From Treponema putidum (GTDB lineage Bacteria; Spirochaetota; Spirochaetia; Treponematales; Treponemataceae), in contig NZ_CP009228.1 in the NCBI RefSeq assembly GCF_000755145.1, positions 434,001-498,000 of the forward strand: DNA of 64,000 nucleotides. Direction: 5' to 3'. Position numbers and translations under genes: made by a program. Position 1 is the first letter of the stretch. Each line of letters starts with the position of its first letter. Below the pieces are notes generated by a model. The model had not been told where the DNA came from. It worked only from the letters and a program-made list of their open reading frames with translations, and made no database searches. Of this stretch, positions 42,762 through 52,712 are shown piece after piece.

Positions 42762-44084
42762 AAACAACAAGAAAGATTTAGAAAATACCTTCCGATAACT
42801 TTTTTAATCGGAGCAGGATTTTTTACGATGGGACTAATGGATCCATTGTATGACAGTTATGTAACGATTTTTTTAAGCCGTTATATTCCCTTTAAATGGC
42901 TTGTCGGAATATTGATGTCTCTCGATAATATTCTGGCAATATTACTAATACCCATCGTTTCGGCATGGTCGGACCGAACACGCACAAAAATAGGAAGACG
43001 AATGCCTTGGATCATAATTCTGCTTCCATTGTCTGCAATTACTTTTAGCTTTATTCCATATGCAGCAAAAAATTCTTTGGCGGCATTAATAATTGTTCTT
43101 GCCATGCTGAATTTATTTAAGCAATCGGTGCGGGGGCCGGTAATCGCTTTAATGCCGGACATTGTTCCCGCCGAGTTCCGCTCTCAAGGGAACGGAGTTA
43201 TAAACACTATGGGAAATATTGCAGCAATAGTGGGAACCTTATTTTTAGCCCGTCTAATGGATGTAGATACTGTCCTTCCCATTATAGGGCATACAAAGGA
43301 TGTTCTTTCATTTCCGGCAGCGGGTCTTTTGGTTATCCTTGCAACCCTAATGCTATTTTTCTTTGTAAAAGAAAAAAATGCTCCACCGCCCGATTCTTCT
43401 GAAAATGAAGAAGAAAAAGTGCCGTTTATACAGGCAATGAAAACCGTATTGGCAGGCAGAAAAATCGAAGACGAGGAAAAACCCGATAAGAGTGCCCTAT
43501 TTGTTCTTGTTTCGCTTTTCTTATGGTTCCTAGGCTATCAAGGAATGTTACCTTATATCGCCGAGTACAGTATAAAACATTTCGGCGTATCGACAGGTCA
43601 GGGAGCCTTTGCAGCAGGAATGGTAGGTATAGCCTCAGCCTTATCAGCCATTCCGATGGGTTATGCAGCAAGCAAGTGGGGACGGAAAAGAATGATAAGA
43701 ATCGCTTTAATTGTTGTAGCTGCCCTATGTTTAGCTCAATTTTTCTTAACTGAAATTGCGGGTGTCCTAGGTCTTGCCGGAGGACAAATCAAATACCTAT
43801 TTTGGGGCTTAATGTTTGTGTTCGGTATTTTTTGGATTTGCATAATTGCAAACTCCTTCCCAATGCTTTGGCAGATGGCAGGCTTTTCACACATAGGCCT
43901 TTACACAGGTTTATATTATACCTTTTCTCAAGGAGCGGCAATACTAGCCCCCTTCCTTGCAGGTCTTATAATCGACTTTGCAGGGCACAGGGCTGTCTTT
44001 GTGTATTGTACATGTTTTTTCCTCCTCGCATGGCTTATGATGGGAAAGGTTACCCGCGGAGAAAAACACGATAAGGCAGAATAG
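42762..44084 (+). CDS. MFS transporter, SLC45/GPH-like
   Basis: The protein is about 440 residues with 12 predicted membrane segments. The first loop reads SDRTRTKIGRRMPW, a motif of the SLC45/sucrose and glycoside-pentoside (GPH) type sugar carriers, and LFKQSVRGPVIALMPDIVPAEFRSQGNGV follows. The central loop (about 210-240) is charged. It probably imports a sugar or glycoside. GGGAGAAATT precedes ATG 42762. Confidence 0.85.
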   Translation, partial: KQQERFRKYLPITFLIGAGFFTMGLMDPLYDSYVTIFLSRYIPFKWLVGILMSLDNILAILLIPIVSAWSDRTRTKIGRRMPWIIILLPLSAITFSFIPYAAKNSLAALIIVLAMLNLFKQSVRGPVIALMPDIVPAEFRSQGNGVINTMGNIAAIVGTLFLARLMDVDTVLPIIGHTKDVLSFPAAGLLVILATLMLFFFVKEKNAPPPDSSENEEEKVPFIQAMKTVLAGRKIEDEEKPDKSALFVLVSLFLWFLGYQGMLPYIAEYSIKHFGVSTGQGAFAAGMVGIASALSAIPMGYAASKWGRKRMIRIALIVVAALCLAQFFLTEIAGVLGLAGGQIKYLFWGLMFVFGIFWICIIANSFPMLWQMAGFSHIGLYTGLYYTFSQGAAILAPFLAGLIIDFAGHRAVFVYCTCFFLLAWLMMGKVTRGEKHDKAE

Positions 44085-44120
44085 ATTTTTTAAGATGCTT
44101 TATAGACCGGTTTTTATTTA

Positions 44121-44405
44121 CTACACTTCAATCCGGAAATCTGCATAACCTCTAACCCGCACTTCTTCCGAATTAAGACTTTCAACACGGGCATAAGGAT
44201 GCTCGTGTTTGAGAGCATAAACGAATTCTCCTAGAGTTTCAGTATCGGCTTCGGCAAGGATTTCGACCGAGTAGTCAGGAAGGTTTCGAACCCTGCCCTT
44301 TACGTTGAGGCTCTTTGCAAGAGAACGGGTCCAATATCGAAAACCGACACCTTGAACCCTTCCCTTAACTATAATATGAAAGGCTCTTAAAGTCCCCTTA
44401 TCCAT
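44121..44405 (-). CDS. acyP: Acylphosphatase
   Basis: The protein is 94 residues, the usual length. GRVQGVGFRYWTRSLA contains the catalytic arginine, and GRVRNLPDYSVEILAEAD the catalytic asparagine. It hydrolyses acyl phosphates such as acetyl phosphate or carbamoyl phosphate. Its start overlaps the end of the PHP gene by 8 nt, so the two are translationally coupled. Confidence 0.93.
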   Translation of the reverse strand: MDKGTLRAFHIIVKGRVQGVGFRYWTRSLAKSLNVKGRVRNLPDYSVEILAEADTETLGEFVYALKHEHPYARVESLNSEEVRVRGYADFRIEV

Positions 44406-45207
44406 TGATACTCCGGAAGCCTAGGGCTTCGGCAGTATCTTGAACCTTAATCCCCATACTCTCCGCAAAGGCCATTGCATTCCTGCATCCCAAAATAGTA
44501 TGCTCAGGAAAATGAGCATCAGAATTACAGATAATCCTTGCCCCCATACCTGAAGCAAGTTCCCAAAATTGCCGAACAGGATAAATAAATTCATCGCGTC
44601 CGGCTCGTACAATTTTCCTTTTAAAGGTGCCGTAACCGTTTATTTCTATCGGCATATCGAGATCAAGAGCCGCCTGAATTAAAGCCTTTGAACAAGCCAG
44701 ATGGTCAGAATCTATATTTGAAATATCAGCTAAAAAAAGATCGGGATGGGCTAAAAAATTATAAAGACCTGATGTCATTCCTTCAATCGTAAAATCAATA
44801 TAACCGAAAAGTTCTTTTTTTGTAAGATTAGGAGCATATTCCAAGCGGCCGTCTACATCATACCAGTGAGAACCCAAAACCAAAAAATCCGACTTCAGTT
44901 CCTCCCTCAAAAAATCCTTATACCAGCTCTTATATCGCGGATGCCACTCGCACTCAAAACCGAAATATACGGGAAAAGGAGCATCAATGACAGCTTCCTC
45001 TACCATGCTCTTATAGAGATTTACCTCATATTCTCCCATACGGCAATAATCCCACGAAGAATCGGGATAGGGACAATGGTCCGAAAAACCTAGAGCCGAA
45101 CAGCCGCCCTTAATTGCTTCTTTTACATAATCGATCGGCTTCCCTTCAGCATGTTTACACAAATAAGTATGGGTGTGAAAATTGCTTATCAAATTATTTT
45201 TTTTCAT
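44398..45207 (-). CDS. PHP-domain phosphatase, histidinol-phosphatase-like
   Basis: The protein is 269 residues. PHP metal motifs are present: NFHTHTYLCKHAEG (motif 1), LGFSDHCPYP (motif 2), FGFECEW, LGSHWYDV, FLAHPDLF and CNSDAH (late motif). Size and layout match HisK-type histidinol phosphatases. No histidine biosynthesis genes are nearby, so the natural substrate could be another phosphomonoester. It overlaps the acylphosphatase gene downstream. Confidence 0.85.
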   Translation of the reverse strand: MKKNNLISNFHTHTYLCKHAEGKPIDYVKEAIKGGCSALGFSDHCPYPDSSWDYCRMGEYEVNLYKSMVEEAVIDAPFPVYFGFECEWHPRYKSWYKDFLREELKSDFLVLGSHWYDVDGRLEYAPNLTKKELFGYIDFTIEGMTSGLYNFLAHPDLFLADISNIDSDHLACSKALIQAALDLDMPIEINGYGTFKRKIVRAGRDEFIYPVRQFWELASGMGARIICNSDAHFPEHTILGCRNAMAFAESMGIKVQDTAEALGFRSING

Positions 45208-45338
45208 CGGCCTTAATTTTATTTATTATAGAAGCCTTTGTCAATCGGAGAAACTATATGCAAAATATGGAATTTTGTGAAAAAATGCTTGAAAAAAAAT
45301 GAATCCCATGCTATAGTCAAGATTTAAAGATAAAATTA

Positions 45339-45725
45339 ATGAATGATAATAAAAAAATCAGCCAAAAGCTCTGGGCGCAAAACAAGTATTTGGTTTTAAG
45401 CAAGTCTCAAAAAATTTATAAGGATATAAGAGAGCTTTTAAAAAAAGAAGACATAGTCCCTGATGAAGTGCAGCTCCTAATTGATCAAGCCATTAAACTT
45501 GAAGAAAACCCAAAAGAAGTAATCAATTCCCTTCAGCACATATGGGGCTATTTTAAAAATTGCGCAGAAAAAAACGCAAAAGAAAAATTTTTAAATATGA
45601 TTGAGCTATATAAATATGGAAAAATAAATAAAAAAGAAATTTTAATCTATCTTTTAACCTTGCTAAAAAAATATCCTAATAAATATTTAGAAGATTCAAA
45701 TATTTTTAAGGAAGAGGAAAATTAA
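45339..45725 (+). CDS. DUF1722 / YbgA family protein
   Basis: The protein is 128 residues and helical. SQKLWAQNKYLVLSKSQKIYKDI at the N-terminus and VINSLQHIWGYFK with KYPNKYLEDSNIF at the C-terminus fit DUF1722, the domain known from YbgA. The function is unknown; in E. coli ybgA lies next to the photolyase gene. Here the pyrimidine-dimer-glycosylase-like gene starts 1 nt after the stop. Confidence 0.78.
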   Translation: MNDNKKISQKLWAQNKYLVLSKSQKIYKDIRELLKKEDIVPDEVQLLIDQAIKLEENPKEVINSLQHIWGYFKNCAEKNAKEKFLNMIELYKYGKINKKEILIYLLTLLKKYPNKYLEDSNIFKEEEN

Positions 45726-45726
45726 C

Positions 45727-46089
45727 ATGAGACTATGGCATCAAAACCTGATAAGCAGACTACCCGCACAGCAGCTATTAGGGCCGCACAGAGAATGCTG
45801 TGCATTGCGAGGAAATGGCTGGGGCAAAAAGCATTCTGTTGTGGACTATGTATTTTTATACTCACCCTACAAACTTTTTCAATATCACGAACCGGTAATG
45901 GAAGAGATGAACAAACGAGGGTATAAGGTTTCGGAAGAATGGTTAGATAAAAACTATCGAGGCAAAAAATGTCCTCCATACGCCGACCTAAAGAAAAGCA
46001 AAAAGACAAGTCCTATTTACAAGGAGCATGATGAAAAATATATGCAGGAATGTATTACTAATCTCCGTGAAAAAAATATAGAGATATAA
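45727..46089 (+). CDS. TIGR02328 family, pyrimidine dimer DNA glycosylase-like protein
   Basis: The protein is 120 residues. MRLWHQNLISRLPAQQLLGPHRECCALRG and WGKKHSVVDYVF, with the later GYKVSEEWLDKNYRGK and CPPY, match TIGR02328, a family related to T4 endonuclease V-type pyrimidine-dimer glycosylases. Activity is unproven for the family. It is translationally coupled to the DUF1722 gene, pointing to a shared DNA-repair role. Confidence 0.85.
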   Translation: MRLWHQNLISRLPAQQLLGPHRECCALRGNGWGKKHSVVDYVFLYSPYKLFQYHEPVMEEMNKRGYKVSEEWLDKNYRGKKCPPYADLKKSKKTSPIYKEHDEKYMQECITNLREKNIEI

Positions 46090-46115
46090 AAAAACGCCCG
46101 CATCCAAGCGGGCGT
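46088..46115 (-). terminator. Terminator of the ribosomal supercluster
   Basis: ACGCCCGC (46094-46101), loop ATCCAA and GCGGGCGT (46108-46115) form a perfect GC-rich stem followed on the minus strand by T7 (A7 at 46088-46094 on the plus strand). It ends the roughly 14.8-kb tuf-S10-spc-alpha transcript and overlaps the end of the converging gene. Confidence 0.9.
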
Positions 46116-46136
46116 TGTACAAAAAGGCCTAAACTT

Positions 46137-46352
46137 TTATTCGGCCGATGCTTCAGCCGGTTTTTCTGCAGCTGATTCGGCAGCCTTTTTATTCTTAATG
46201 TTTGCTCTGCATATTTTGCAAATCTTTAACTTTGCACCGTTAATCTCTTGTTCGTATAAAACTTTGATTCCGGTTTTATTGCATACGGGGCATACCCCGC
46301 GTCCGCGATTCTGCTCTGCGCGGATTCCCTTACCTCTATGAGCCTTTGACAC
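46137..46352 (-). CDS. Small zinc-ribbon protein after rplQ
   Basis: The protein is 71 residues. CPVC and CKIC pairs about 27 residues apart form a likely zinc ribbon; the N-terminus is basic and the last 18 residues are Ala/Glu-rich. GGAGG precedes the GTG start, which lies inside the rplQ 3' end (17-nt overlap). Position at the end of the ribosomal operon suggests a ribosome-associated role; I do not recognise a named family. Confidence 0.75.
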   Translation of the reverse strand: MSKAHRGKGIRAEQNRGRGVCPVCNKTGIKVLYEQEINGAKLKICKICRANIKNKKAAESAAEKPAEASAE

Positions 46353-46875
46353 GGTTATACCTCCGATTTGATGAACTATCTACTACCTGATCGGTATTCT
46401 TTTTGTGTTCGGATTCACCCTTTGACGATTTAAATCCCGTTTCTTTTTTGGAAGTCTTATTGTCATCGGATTTTTTCGAATTATCTTTTTTCTTTGTATC
46501 CTTTTCCTTCTTTTCAAAGTCATAGTCTACAAGCTCCAAGATAGCAACATCAGCCGCATCCCCCTGACGGAAACCGATTTTTAAAATACGGGTATAACCG
46601 CCGTTTCTGTCCTTCATTCTAGGACCGATATCGCTGAATAATTTTTTTACAATATCATCATCCCAGATATACTTTGCGGCATGACGCCTGTTGTTGAACG
46701 TATCAACCTTTGAGCGGGTAATCAATTTTTCCGCAGTTCGGCGTACTTCCATCGCTTTTTGTTTTGTTGTCGTAATCCGCTCGTACTTAAATAGCGATGT
46801 AACCATATTTCGGTGCAAAGCACGGCGATGTGCAGTTGTACGCGAAAGCGGATTAAAGCCGTTCTTATGCTTCAT
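46336..46875 (-). CDS. rplQ: 50S ribosomal protein L17 with C-terminal extension
   Basis: Residues 1-120 are a normal L17 ([68 protein letters not shown]). About 58 extra residues follow, a Lys/Ser/Asp-rich low-complexity tail. The last codons contain the ribosome-binding site and start of the next gene. It overlaps the end of rpoA by 11 nt. Confidence 0.95.
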   Translation of the reverse strand: MKHKNGFNPLSRTTAHRRALHRNMVTSLFKYERITTTKQKAMEVRRTAEKLITRSKVDTFNNRRHAAKYIWDDDIVKKLFSDIGPRMKDRNGGYTRILKIGFRQGDAADVAILELVDYDFEKKEKDTKKKDNSKKSDDNKTSKKETGFKSSKGESEHKKNTDQVVDSSSNRRYNRVKGS

Positions 46876-47920
46876 CTGTTTCTTCCTTCTGTCTTGATAC
46901 TTTTATCGTATTTTTTAGATGACTGTAATCAGTCATACCCAAGCGCAAATTGTATTCCGCCAGCTTAGCATGAATTTCATTTAAAGTCATTCTGCCGACA
47001 TTGCGCATACTTTCGATCTCATCTTCAGTCTTTTGAGCCAGTTCGCCTAGAGTTTTAATACCGGCCGAATCCAAACAATTCTTAGCCCTGACGGAAAAAT
47101 CGAGAGTATTTATTGAAGTAGCCAAGAGCTGTTTTATTGCCGCTTCTTCATCAATATCATCATCTTCACCAAGATAATCGCCCTCATTAAAATTAATAAA
47201 GATGGAAAAATGATCTTTTGCAATTTTTGCAGCTTCACCTAAAACATCTTCAGGCCGAACTGTGCTATCAGTCCAAATCTCGAGAATTAGCTTATCGTAA
47301 TCGTTTCTTTGCCCTACCCTGCAAGGTTCAATAGCATAGCTTACCTTTAAAACAGGACCGTAGATTGCATCCATAGGAATAGTTCCGACGATTTCAATGT
47401 ATTTTTCATTAACTTCTGCCGGTACATAGCCTCGGCCGAAATCTACCTGAACATCAAACGAAACATTAGCGCCCTTCATGAGTTCCATAACATGAAAAGG
47501 CTCACCTAGAATTTCAAGCTGCCCTTCAACGGCAAAATCCTTGCTGGTTATCGACGCCGGCCCCTTAAATTCAAAATGAAAGTCACCTTGTTCCGACTCA
47601 TCCGATAAACGGAGACGGATCTGCTTTAGTTTATTTAAAATTTCCAGCGTATCTTCTGAAACGTTAGGAATATTTTCAAACTCACTTGAAATTGTATGAG
47701 GCACACCGTCAGCATCGTGCGATGTTATAAGCACTGCCGATATAGCATAACCTTGAATTGAAGACAATAAGATTCTCCTCAAACAGTTTCCGATTGTTGT
47801 TCCAAAACCTGTCTCAAAAGGGGAGGCCGTAAACTTACCATAGCTTTCGGTTGATTCTTGCTGAGCGAATTCCAAACCTTTCGGCTTTTTAAATCCTTTT
47901 AAAAGATTTTTTCGGGCCAT
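46865..47920 (-). CDS. rpoA: DNA-directed RNA polymerase subunit alpha
   Basis: The protein is 351 residues. The N-terminal dimerisation domain has [23 protein letters not shown]; the C-terminal domain has [29 protein letters not shown] and [12 protein letters not shown], which contacts UP elements and activators. It lies in the alpha operon between rpsK and rplQ; rpsD, present in many bacterial alpha operons, is absent here. Confidence 0.98.
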   Translation of the reverse strand: MARKNLLKGFKKPKGLEFAQQESTESYGKFTASPFETGFGTTIGNCLRRILLSSIQGYAISAVLITSHDADGVPHTISSEFENIPNVSEDTLEILNKLKQIRLRLSDESEQGDFHFEFKGPASITSKDFAVEGQLEILGEPFHVMELMKGANVSFDVQVDFGRGYVPAEVNEKYIEIVGTIPMDAIYGPVLKVSYAIEPCRVGQRNDYDKLILEIWTDSTVRPEDVLGEAAKIAKDHFSIFINFNEGDYLGEDDDIDEEAAIKQLLATSINTLDFSVRAKNCLDSAGIKTLGELAQKTEDEIESMRNVGRMTLNEIHAKLAEYNLRLGMTDYSHLKNTIKVSRQKEETDEA

Positions 47921-47930
47921 TCAAGTCTCC

Positions 47931-48311
47931 TTATATTCGGCGCGTCTTTTTAGGACGGCAGCCGTTGTGCGGAATAGGAGTTACGTCGCTGATCGAGCGA
48001 ACCTTTAATCCCATTGTTCCAAGCGTTCTAATAGCCGATTCACGGCCGACGCCGGGACCTTTTACAAAAACATGTACTTCATGCAAGCCGTAGGGCTGAC
48101 ATTTTTGAACTGCTGCTTCTGCAACGGTTTGAGCCGCAAAGGGTGTCGATTTTTTAGCACCGGCAAAGCCTAAACCGCCTGAAGATGCCCATGAAATAAC
48201 ATTTCCCTTTAAGTCGGTTATCGTAATAATTGTGTTATTAAAGGTTGCTTGAATATAAACATTGCCTTCATATATGCTTTTCTTTTCTTTTCTTTTCTTT
48301 ACAGTAGCCAT
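47931..48311 (-). CDS. rpsK: 30S ribosomal protein S11
   Basis: The protein is 126 residues, with [39 protein letters not shown] and the C-terminal [18 protein letters not shown] typical of S11, part of the platform of the small subunit. It follows rpsM by 23 nt in the alpha operon. Confidence 0.98.
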   Translation of the reverse strand: MATVKKRKEKKSIYEGNVYIQATFNNTIITITDLKGNVISWASSGGLGFAGAKKSTPFAAQTVAEAAVQKCQPYGLHEVHVFVKGPGVGRESAIRTLGTMGLKVRSISDVTPIPHNGCRPKKTRRI

Positions 48312-48334
48312 GTTTTAATTACCTCCAACCACGA

Positions 48335-48700
48335 TTATTTTTTCTTGCCGGCAACGGTCTTTTTCTTACCCTTGCGTGTTCTGGCATTAGTCCTAGTTCT
48401 CTGACCGCGTACCGGCAGACCCTTTCTATGTCTTTGACCGCGGTAACAGCCGATATCCTGAAGACGCTTGATATTCAAAGCCACTTCGGTTCGAAGGCGG
48501 CCTTCTACCTTGTACTCTCTGTCAATTACTTCACGAATTGCAGATAACTCGGCTTCATCCAAATCATTCATTTTTTTCATCGGATCAACCTTTGTAGCTT
48601 CACAAATTTTGTTTGCCGATGAAGTCGAAATTCCATAAATGTATGTTAATGAAACATTAACATGTTTGTTAGGGAGGTCAACTCCCGCAATACGAGCCAT
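48335..48700 (-). CDS. rpsM: 30S ribosomal protein S13
   Basis: The protein is 121 residues, with [24 protein letters not shown] at the N-terminus, [31 protein letters not shown] and a basic tail, all standard for S13 at the subunit head. It follows rpmJ. Confidence 0.98.
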   Translation of the reverse strand: MARIAGVDLPNKHVNVSLTYIYGISTSSANKICEATKVDPMKKMNDLDEAELSAIREVIDREYKVEGRLRTEVALNIKRLQDIGCYRGQRHRKGLPVRGQRTRTNARTRKGKKKTVAGKKK

Positions 48701-48716
48701 TATTCATTGTCCTCCA

Positions 48717-48830
48717 TTAACCTTGTCTCTGTTTATGCTTAGGGTTTGTACAGATAATCCGTACAATTCCGTTACGCTTAATAACCTTGCATTTATCACA
48801 AATAGGTTTTACACTTGTTCTAACCTTCAT
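48717..48830 (-). CDS. rpmJ: 50S ribosomal protein L36
   Basis: A 37-residue frame reads [19 protein letters not shown], then [18 protein letters not shown]. The C-x2-C and later Cys/His form the L36 zinc site, so this is the zinc-binding version. AGGAGTGG precedes the ATG. It lies between secY and rpsM, where infA is often found in other bacteria. Confidence 0.95.
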   Translation of the reverse strand: MKVRTSVKPICDKCKVIKRNGIVRIICTNPKHKQRQG

Positions 48831-48877
48831 ATCCACTCCTTCAAAGAATGTATTCTATATCATTTTTTTAAAAAATT

Positions 48878-50194
48878 CTATAGGTTCCTTGATCTAATCT
48901 TGCCTTTTTTCAGCAAGCCGTCATGATGGTGCATTTTAAGCAAAGCTTCAACTTGGCTCATTGTATCCAAGTCAACACCAACCAAAATCAACAATGAAGT
49001 TCCACCCATTAACATCGAAATATTTCTGGGGAAATTAAATGCCCATTGAATTACAGTAGGAAGCACTGCAATTGCGGCCAAGTAAAGCGAACCGGGCAAT
49101 ATTAACCTGTTTAAAATCTTCTGTAAATACTCTTCTGTTTTGTCGGTTCTGATTCCCGGTATCGATCCGCCGTTTTCCCTTATTTGTTTTGCTATTTCCG
49201 TTGGGTTAAGTGCAACCTGTGTATAAAAGTAAGCAAAGAAAACAATCAAAACAACATATAGAATGTTATACCCCCAGCCGTCTGCACGCAAAAATCTTGC
49301 AACAGCAGCCAACCAAGAAACATTCGATCCCCACATCTGCGAAAGCATAAGGGGAAAGGTTAAAAACGACGAAGCAAAAATGATGGGAATAACACCCGAG
49401 GGGTTAATCTTAAACGGAATATAAGTATTCTGTCCGCCATACATTTTTCGGCCGATAACGCGCTTTGCATAATGAACCGGTATTTTACGCTGTCCTTGTT
49501 GTTCGTAAACAACCAAGGCTATAATTCCGACAAACATCACAAAAGCAATAATTACGAAAACAAGGTTCAAACCGTCATTATTTACACGCTTGATCAATTC
49601 CCAAACAGCCTGAGGAAGGCGGGCAACAATACCTGCAAAAATCAACATTGAAATACCGTTTCCGATACCTCTTGCAGTAATCTGTTCACCCATCCAAACG
49701 GTAATCATAGTACCCGTCGTTACCGTAACCATTGTAATAAACAAGTGTAAAATCGGACTTGAAATTACAACAGCACCGGGAATAGCCCTGGCCCATGTAC
49801 CTACAGCGGAAGATTGAAGAAGAGCGACAAAAACGGTAATAATTCTTGTCCAAACTTGAATCTTTTTGCGTCCTCCGTCTTCTTCCGCTATTTTTTTAAG
49901 GCGCGGGAAAATAATCATGGCAAGCTGCATCAATATCTGAGTCGAAATATAGGGCATTACACCTAGCATAAATACCGAAAAGTTTGAAAATGCACCTCCG
50001 ACAAAAAAGTCCATGTGATCTGCAAAAGCATTTCCCTGACCTTGCCGAAAATACATCGTAAGGGCACTAGGGTCGATACCGGGGATGGTGAGTACCGAAC
50101 CTAAGCGGAAAACTGCTAAAACTATGATCGTAAAGAAAATACGGCTTCGTAACTCCTTTACTTTGAACATATTTGCAACTACATTATTAGCCAT
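48878..50194 (-). CDS. secY: Protein translocase subunit SecY
   Basis: The protein is 438 residues with ten membrane segments, forming the channel for Sec export in the inner membrane. Family sequence includes RIFFTIIVLAVFRLGS in the first segment, LGVMPYISTQILMQL, GIGNGISMLIFAGIV and GGSIPGIRPT-like GGSIPGIRTDKTEEYL. It lies at the end of the spc operon, 12 nt after rplO. Confidence 0.98.
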   Translation of the reverse strand: MANNVVANMFKVKELRSRIFFTIIVLAVFRLGSVLTIPGIDPSALTMYFRQGQGNAFADHMDFFVGGAFSNFSVFMLGVMPYISTQILMQLAMIIFPRLKKIAEEDGGRKKIQVWTRIITVFVALLQSSAVGTWARAIPGAVVISSPILHLFITMVTVTTGTMITVWMGEQITARGIGNGISMLIFAGIVARLPQAVWELIKRVNNDGLNLVFVIIAFVMFVGIIALVVYEQQGQRKIPVHYAKRVIGRKMYGGQNTYIPFKINPSGVIPIIFASSFLTFPLMLSQMWGSNVSWLAAVARFLRADGWGYNILYVVLIVFFAYFYTQVALNPTEIAKQIRENGGSIPGIRTDKTEEYLQKILNRLILPGSLYLAAIAVLPTVIQWAFNFPRNISMLMGGTSLLILVGVDLDTMSQVEALLKMHHHDGLLKKGKIRSRNL

Positions 50195-50206
50195 TATTTA
50201 CCGCCT

Positions 50207-50659
50207 TTATGTTTCAGACTGAACTATTGTTCCGCCTGCCTTTTCTATTTTTTCCTTAGCCGATGCCGAAATTCTATCGACCTCAACCGTCAATTTTTTT
50301 GTTATATCTCCTGTTCCCAAAATTTTAACATAAAGAGAACCTTTTCGGAGAAGACCTTTTTGCATTAAGGATTCTTTGTTTACGGTCTCGCCGTCGCTGT
50401 ACTTTGTTTCAAGCATAGCAAGATTTACAACATAAACTTCCTTTTTAAAAGGATAGTTTGAAAATCCTTTTTTTGCAACACGGCGGTACAAGGGCATCTG
50501 TCCGCCTTCAAAGCCGGCATAAACCTTACCGCCTGAACGGGCTTGCTGCCCCTTGTGGCCTTTTCCGGAAGTTTTTCCCCAACCGGAAGAGGAACCGCGT
50601 CCTACAATCTTCTTTTTATGAGTTGCTCCTTGAGGAACAGTTAAATTAAATTCGGACAT
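50207..50659 (-). CDS. rplO: 50S ribosomal protein L15
   Basis: The protein is 150 residues, with the glycine/lysine-rich N-terminus (KKKIVGRGSSSGWGKTSGKGHKGQ) and GFEGGQMPLYRRVAKKGF of L15. It overlaps the rpmD stop by one base. Confidence 0.97.
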   Translation of the reverse strand: MSEFNLTVPQGATHKKKIVGRGSSSGWGKTSGKGHKGQQARSGGKVYAGFEGGQMPLYRRVAKKGFSNYPFKKEVYVVNLAMLETKYSDGETVNKESLMQKGLLRKGSLYVKILGTGDITKKLTVEVDRISASAKEKIEKAGGTIVQSET

Positions 50660-50844
50660 TAGTTTAACTCCTTAACTTCAACTACATGAGCAATAGATTT
50701 TACCATGCCTAAAATAGCAGGATTTCCCTCATGCTCAACCACCGAGTTGACCTTTTTTAATCCCAAAGAGCGTACGGTTGAGCGGACATGGTGTCTCTGC
50801 CCTATTGTGCTTTTTATCAATTTAATACTAATTCTCTTTGCCAT
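50659..50844 (-). CDS. rpmD: 50S ribosomal protein L30
   Basis: The protein is 61 residues, with KLIKSTIGQRHHVRSTVRSLGLKKVNSVV, the L30 signature. It sits between rpsE and rplO as in other spc operons. Confidence 0.96.
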   Translation of the reverse strand: MAKRISIKLIKSTIGQRHHVRSTVRSLGLKKVNSVVEHEGNPAILGMVKSIAHVVEVKELN

Positions 50845-50849
50845 TTATC

Positions 50850-51371
50850 TTACCCCCATACATCCAAAAGGGTTTTACCGCGGCTTTTAGCAATTTTTTT
50901 GCCGTCCATCAAGAGACCTGCGGCATCAAAGGTTGCCTTAACTACGTTTACTGCGGAACTTGATCCCAAAGACTTTGAAAGCAAATCTGTTGCGCCGGCA
51001 GCTTCCATAATGGCACGGATTGTACCGCCCGCGATAATTCCGGTACCGGAACAAGCCGGACGCAAAAGAACGGATGAACCTTTGAACTTGCCTTGAACTT
51101 CATGAGGAATCGTACCGTTTTTAAGCGGAAAGGTTACCATATTGGCTTTTGCCTTTTCGATACTCTTTCTGATTGCATCGCTTACATCATTTGCCTTACC
51201 GAAACCGTATCCTACCCGTCCTTTTTGATCACCGACAACAGTCAAGGCAGAAAAGGAGAACCTGCGTCCGCCCTTTACAACCTTTGCCGTTCGGTTCAAT
51301 TTAACAAGTTTTTCAACGTATTCTTTTTCAGTATGCTGGTTATCCCGCTTTGATTCTTTTTGATGACTCAT
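50850..51371 (-). CDS. rpsE: 30S ribosomal protein S5
   Basis: The protein is 173 residues, with [40 protein letters not shown] and [17 protein letters not shown] of S5, which affects decoding fidelity. It has a short lysine/glutamate-rich N-terminus. It follows rplR. Confidence 0.98.
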   Translation of the reverse strand: MSHQKESKRDNQHTEKEYVEKLVKLNRTAKVVKGGRRFSFSALTVVGDQKGRVGYGFGKANDVSDAIRKSIEKAKANMVTFPLKNGTIPHEVQGKFKGSSVLLRPACSGTGIIAGGTIRAIMEAAGATDLLSKSLGSSSAVNVVKATFDAAGLLMDGKKIAKSRGKTLLDVWG

Positions 51372-51379
51372 AACCTCTC

Positions 51380-51742
51380 CTAAAACTTAATTCCTGTTTT
51401 TCTTGCACCGTCGGCAACGGCCTTTACAACACCGTGGTAAAGATATCCGTTCCTGTCAAAAACAACAGTGTCAATATTTTTTTCCTTGAGGCGCTTGCCG
51501 ATTTCTTCACCGACCTTTGCCCCAGATTCAACATTAACCTTAAGCGATCGAAGAGCTTCTTCCATTGTAGAAACGGCAGCCAATGTCTTGCCCTCTGCAT
51601 CATCAATAACCTGAACCGAAATACGTTTATTGCTTCGGAACACGGTCATACGAGGGCGTTCTGCAGTACCGAAAATAGACTTTCGAATGTGCATCTTTCG
51701 CTTAAATCTTTTTCTATCTTTATCATTACGTTTTTTGTCCAT
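51380..51742 (-). CDS. rplR: 50S ribosomal protein L18
   Basis: The protein is 120 residues. The basic N-terminus, [20 protein letters not shown] and [23 protein letters not shown] at the end are typical of L18, which binds 5S rRNA. It lies between rplF and rpsE. Confidence 0.97.
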   Translation of the reverse strand: MDKKRNDKDRKRFKRKMHIRKSIFGTAERPRMTVFRSNKRISVQVIDDAEGKTLAAVSTMEEALRSLKVNVESGAKVGEEIGKRLKEKNIDTVVFDRNGYLYHGVVKAVADGARKTGIKF

Positions 51743-51752
51743 AATACTACCC

Positions 51753-52292
51753 TTACTTTACACCGGACTTACCGACTTTTCGTTTGATGATTTCGTTTTC
51801 ATAACGAATTCCCTTGCCTTTATAGGGTTCAGGACCTCTCAGTTTTCTTACCTGAGAAGCAAATTGTCCGACCGCTTCTTTGGAAGCTCCTGAAATTATA
51901 ACTTTCAGCTGGTCAACCTTTACTTCAATTCCTTCAGGAATAAGAACGGAAAAGTCGTTTGAATAACCCAGTGCCATTACAAGGAGCTTACCTTGAACTT
52001 CAGCTCTGTAACCTACACCATTGATTACCAAGGTCTTTGTAAAGCCTGTGCTTACGCCTTTTACCATGTTGTTAAGAAGGCTTCGGTATAAACCGTGATA
52101 AGCCCTTGTCTGAAGCTCATCGTCTTTTCTTGTTACAAGAACATGATCGCTTTCAACCTTAAAATCAACAGCCTCAGTATGATAGCTTTGTGAAAGTTTC
52201 CCCTTGGGGCCTTCAACGGTAAAGGTACCGTTTGCAACATTCACTTTTACACCTGCAGGAATAGCAACAGGCATTTTTCCAACTCTTGACAT
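51753..52292 (-). CDS. rplF: 50S ribosomal protein L6
   Basis: The protein is 179 residues and starts at [15 protein letters not shown]; the upstream extension of the frame overlaps rpsH and is rejected. [23 protein letters not shown] and [16 protein letters not shown] are the L6 signatures. It binds 23S rRNA near the factor-binding site. Confidence 0.97.
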   Translation of the reverse strand: MSRVGKMPVAIPAGVKVNVANGTFTVEGPKGKLSQSYHTEAVDFKVESDHVLVTRKDDELQTRAYHGLYRSLLNNMVKGVSTGFTKTLVINGVGYRAEVQGKLLVMALGYSNDFSVLIPEGIEVKVDQLKVIISGASKEAVGQFASQVRKLRGPEPYKGKGIRYENEIIKRKVGKSGVK

Positions 52293-52302
52293 ATTGCTCC
52301 TC

Positions 52303-52701
52303 CTACCAAACCTTGCAAATGAGCTCACCGCCTACTTGGCTTTCGCCGGCAGCTTTTCCGGTTATGATACCTTTTGAAGTCGATACAATAAGGGTACCGT
52401 AACCGTTAAAAACTCTCGGTAAGCTCTTATAACCTAAATATACACGGCGGCCGGGTGTGGAAACTTTTTCGATTCCGTGGATAACCGAAGATTCTTTATC
52501 ATCGTATTTTAAAAATACTCGGATGTTGTTAGCCCCTTCTTGGGTCATTTTTTTAAAGTTTTTAATATACCCTTCCGATTTAAGAATACTGATAATTTCC
52601 CACTTCATTTTTGAAGAAGGAACATCGACCGATTCGTGACCGGCGGAAGCAGCATTTCTAATTTTAGTGAGCATGTCTGCTATTGGATCTGAAACACTCA
52701 T
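52303..52701 (-). CDS. rpsH: 30S ribosomal protein S8
   Basis: The protein is 132 residues from [17 protein letters not shown], with [23 protein letters not shown] and [12 protein letters not shown], standard S8 sequence. S8 binds 16S rRNA and, in E. coli, represses the spc operon. The ATG 52701 follows AGGAGG. Confidence 0.97.
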   Translation of the reverse strand: MSVSDPIADMLTKIRNAASAGHESVDVPSSKMKWEIISILKSEGYIKNFKKMTQEGANNIRVFLKYDDKESSVIHGIEKVSTPGRRVYLGYKSLPRVFNGYGTLIVSTSKGIITGKAAGESQVGGELICKVW

Positions 52702-52712
52702 TATCGTTCCTC

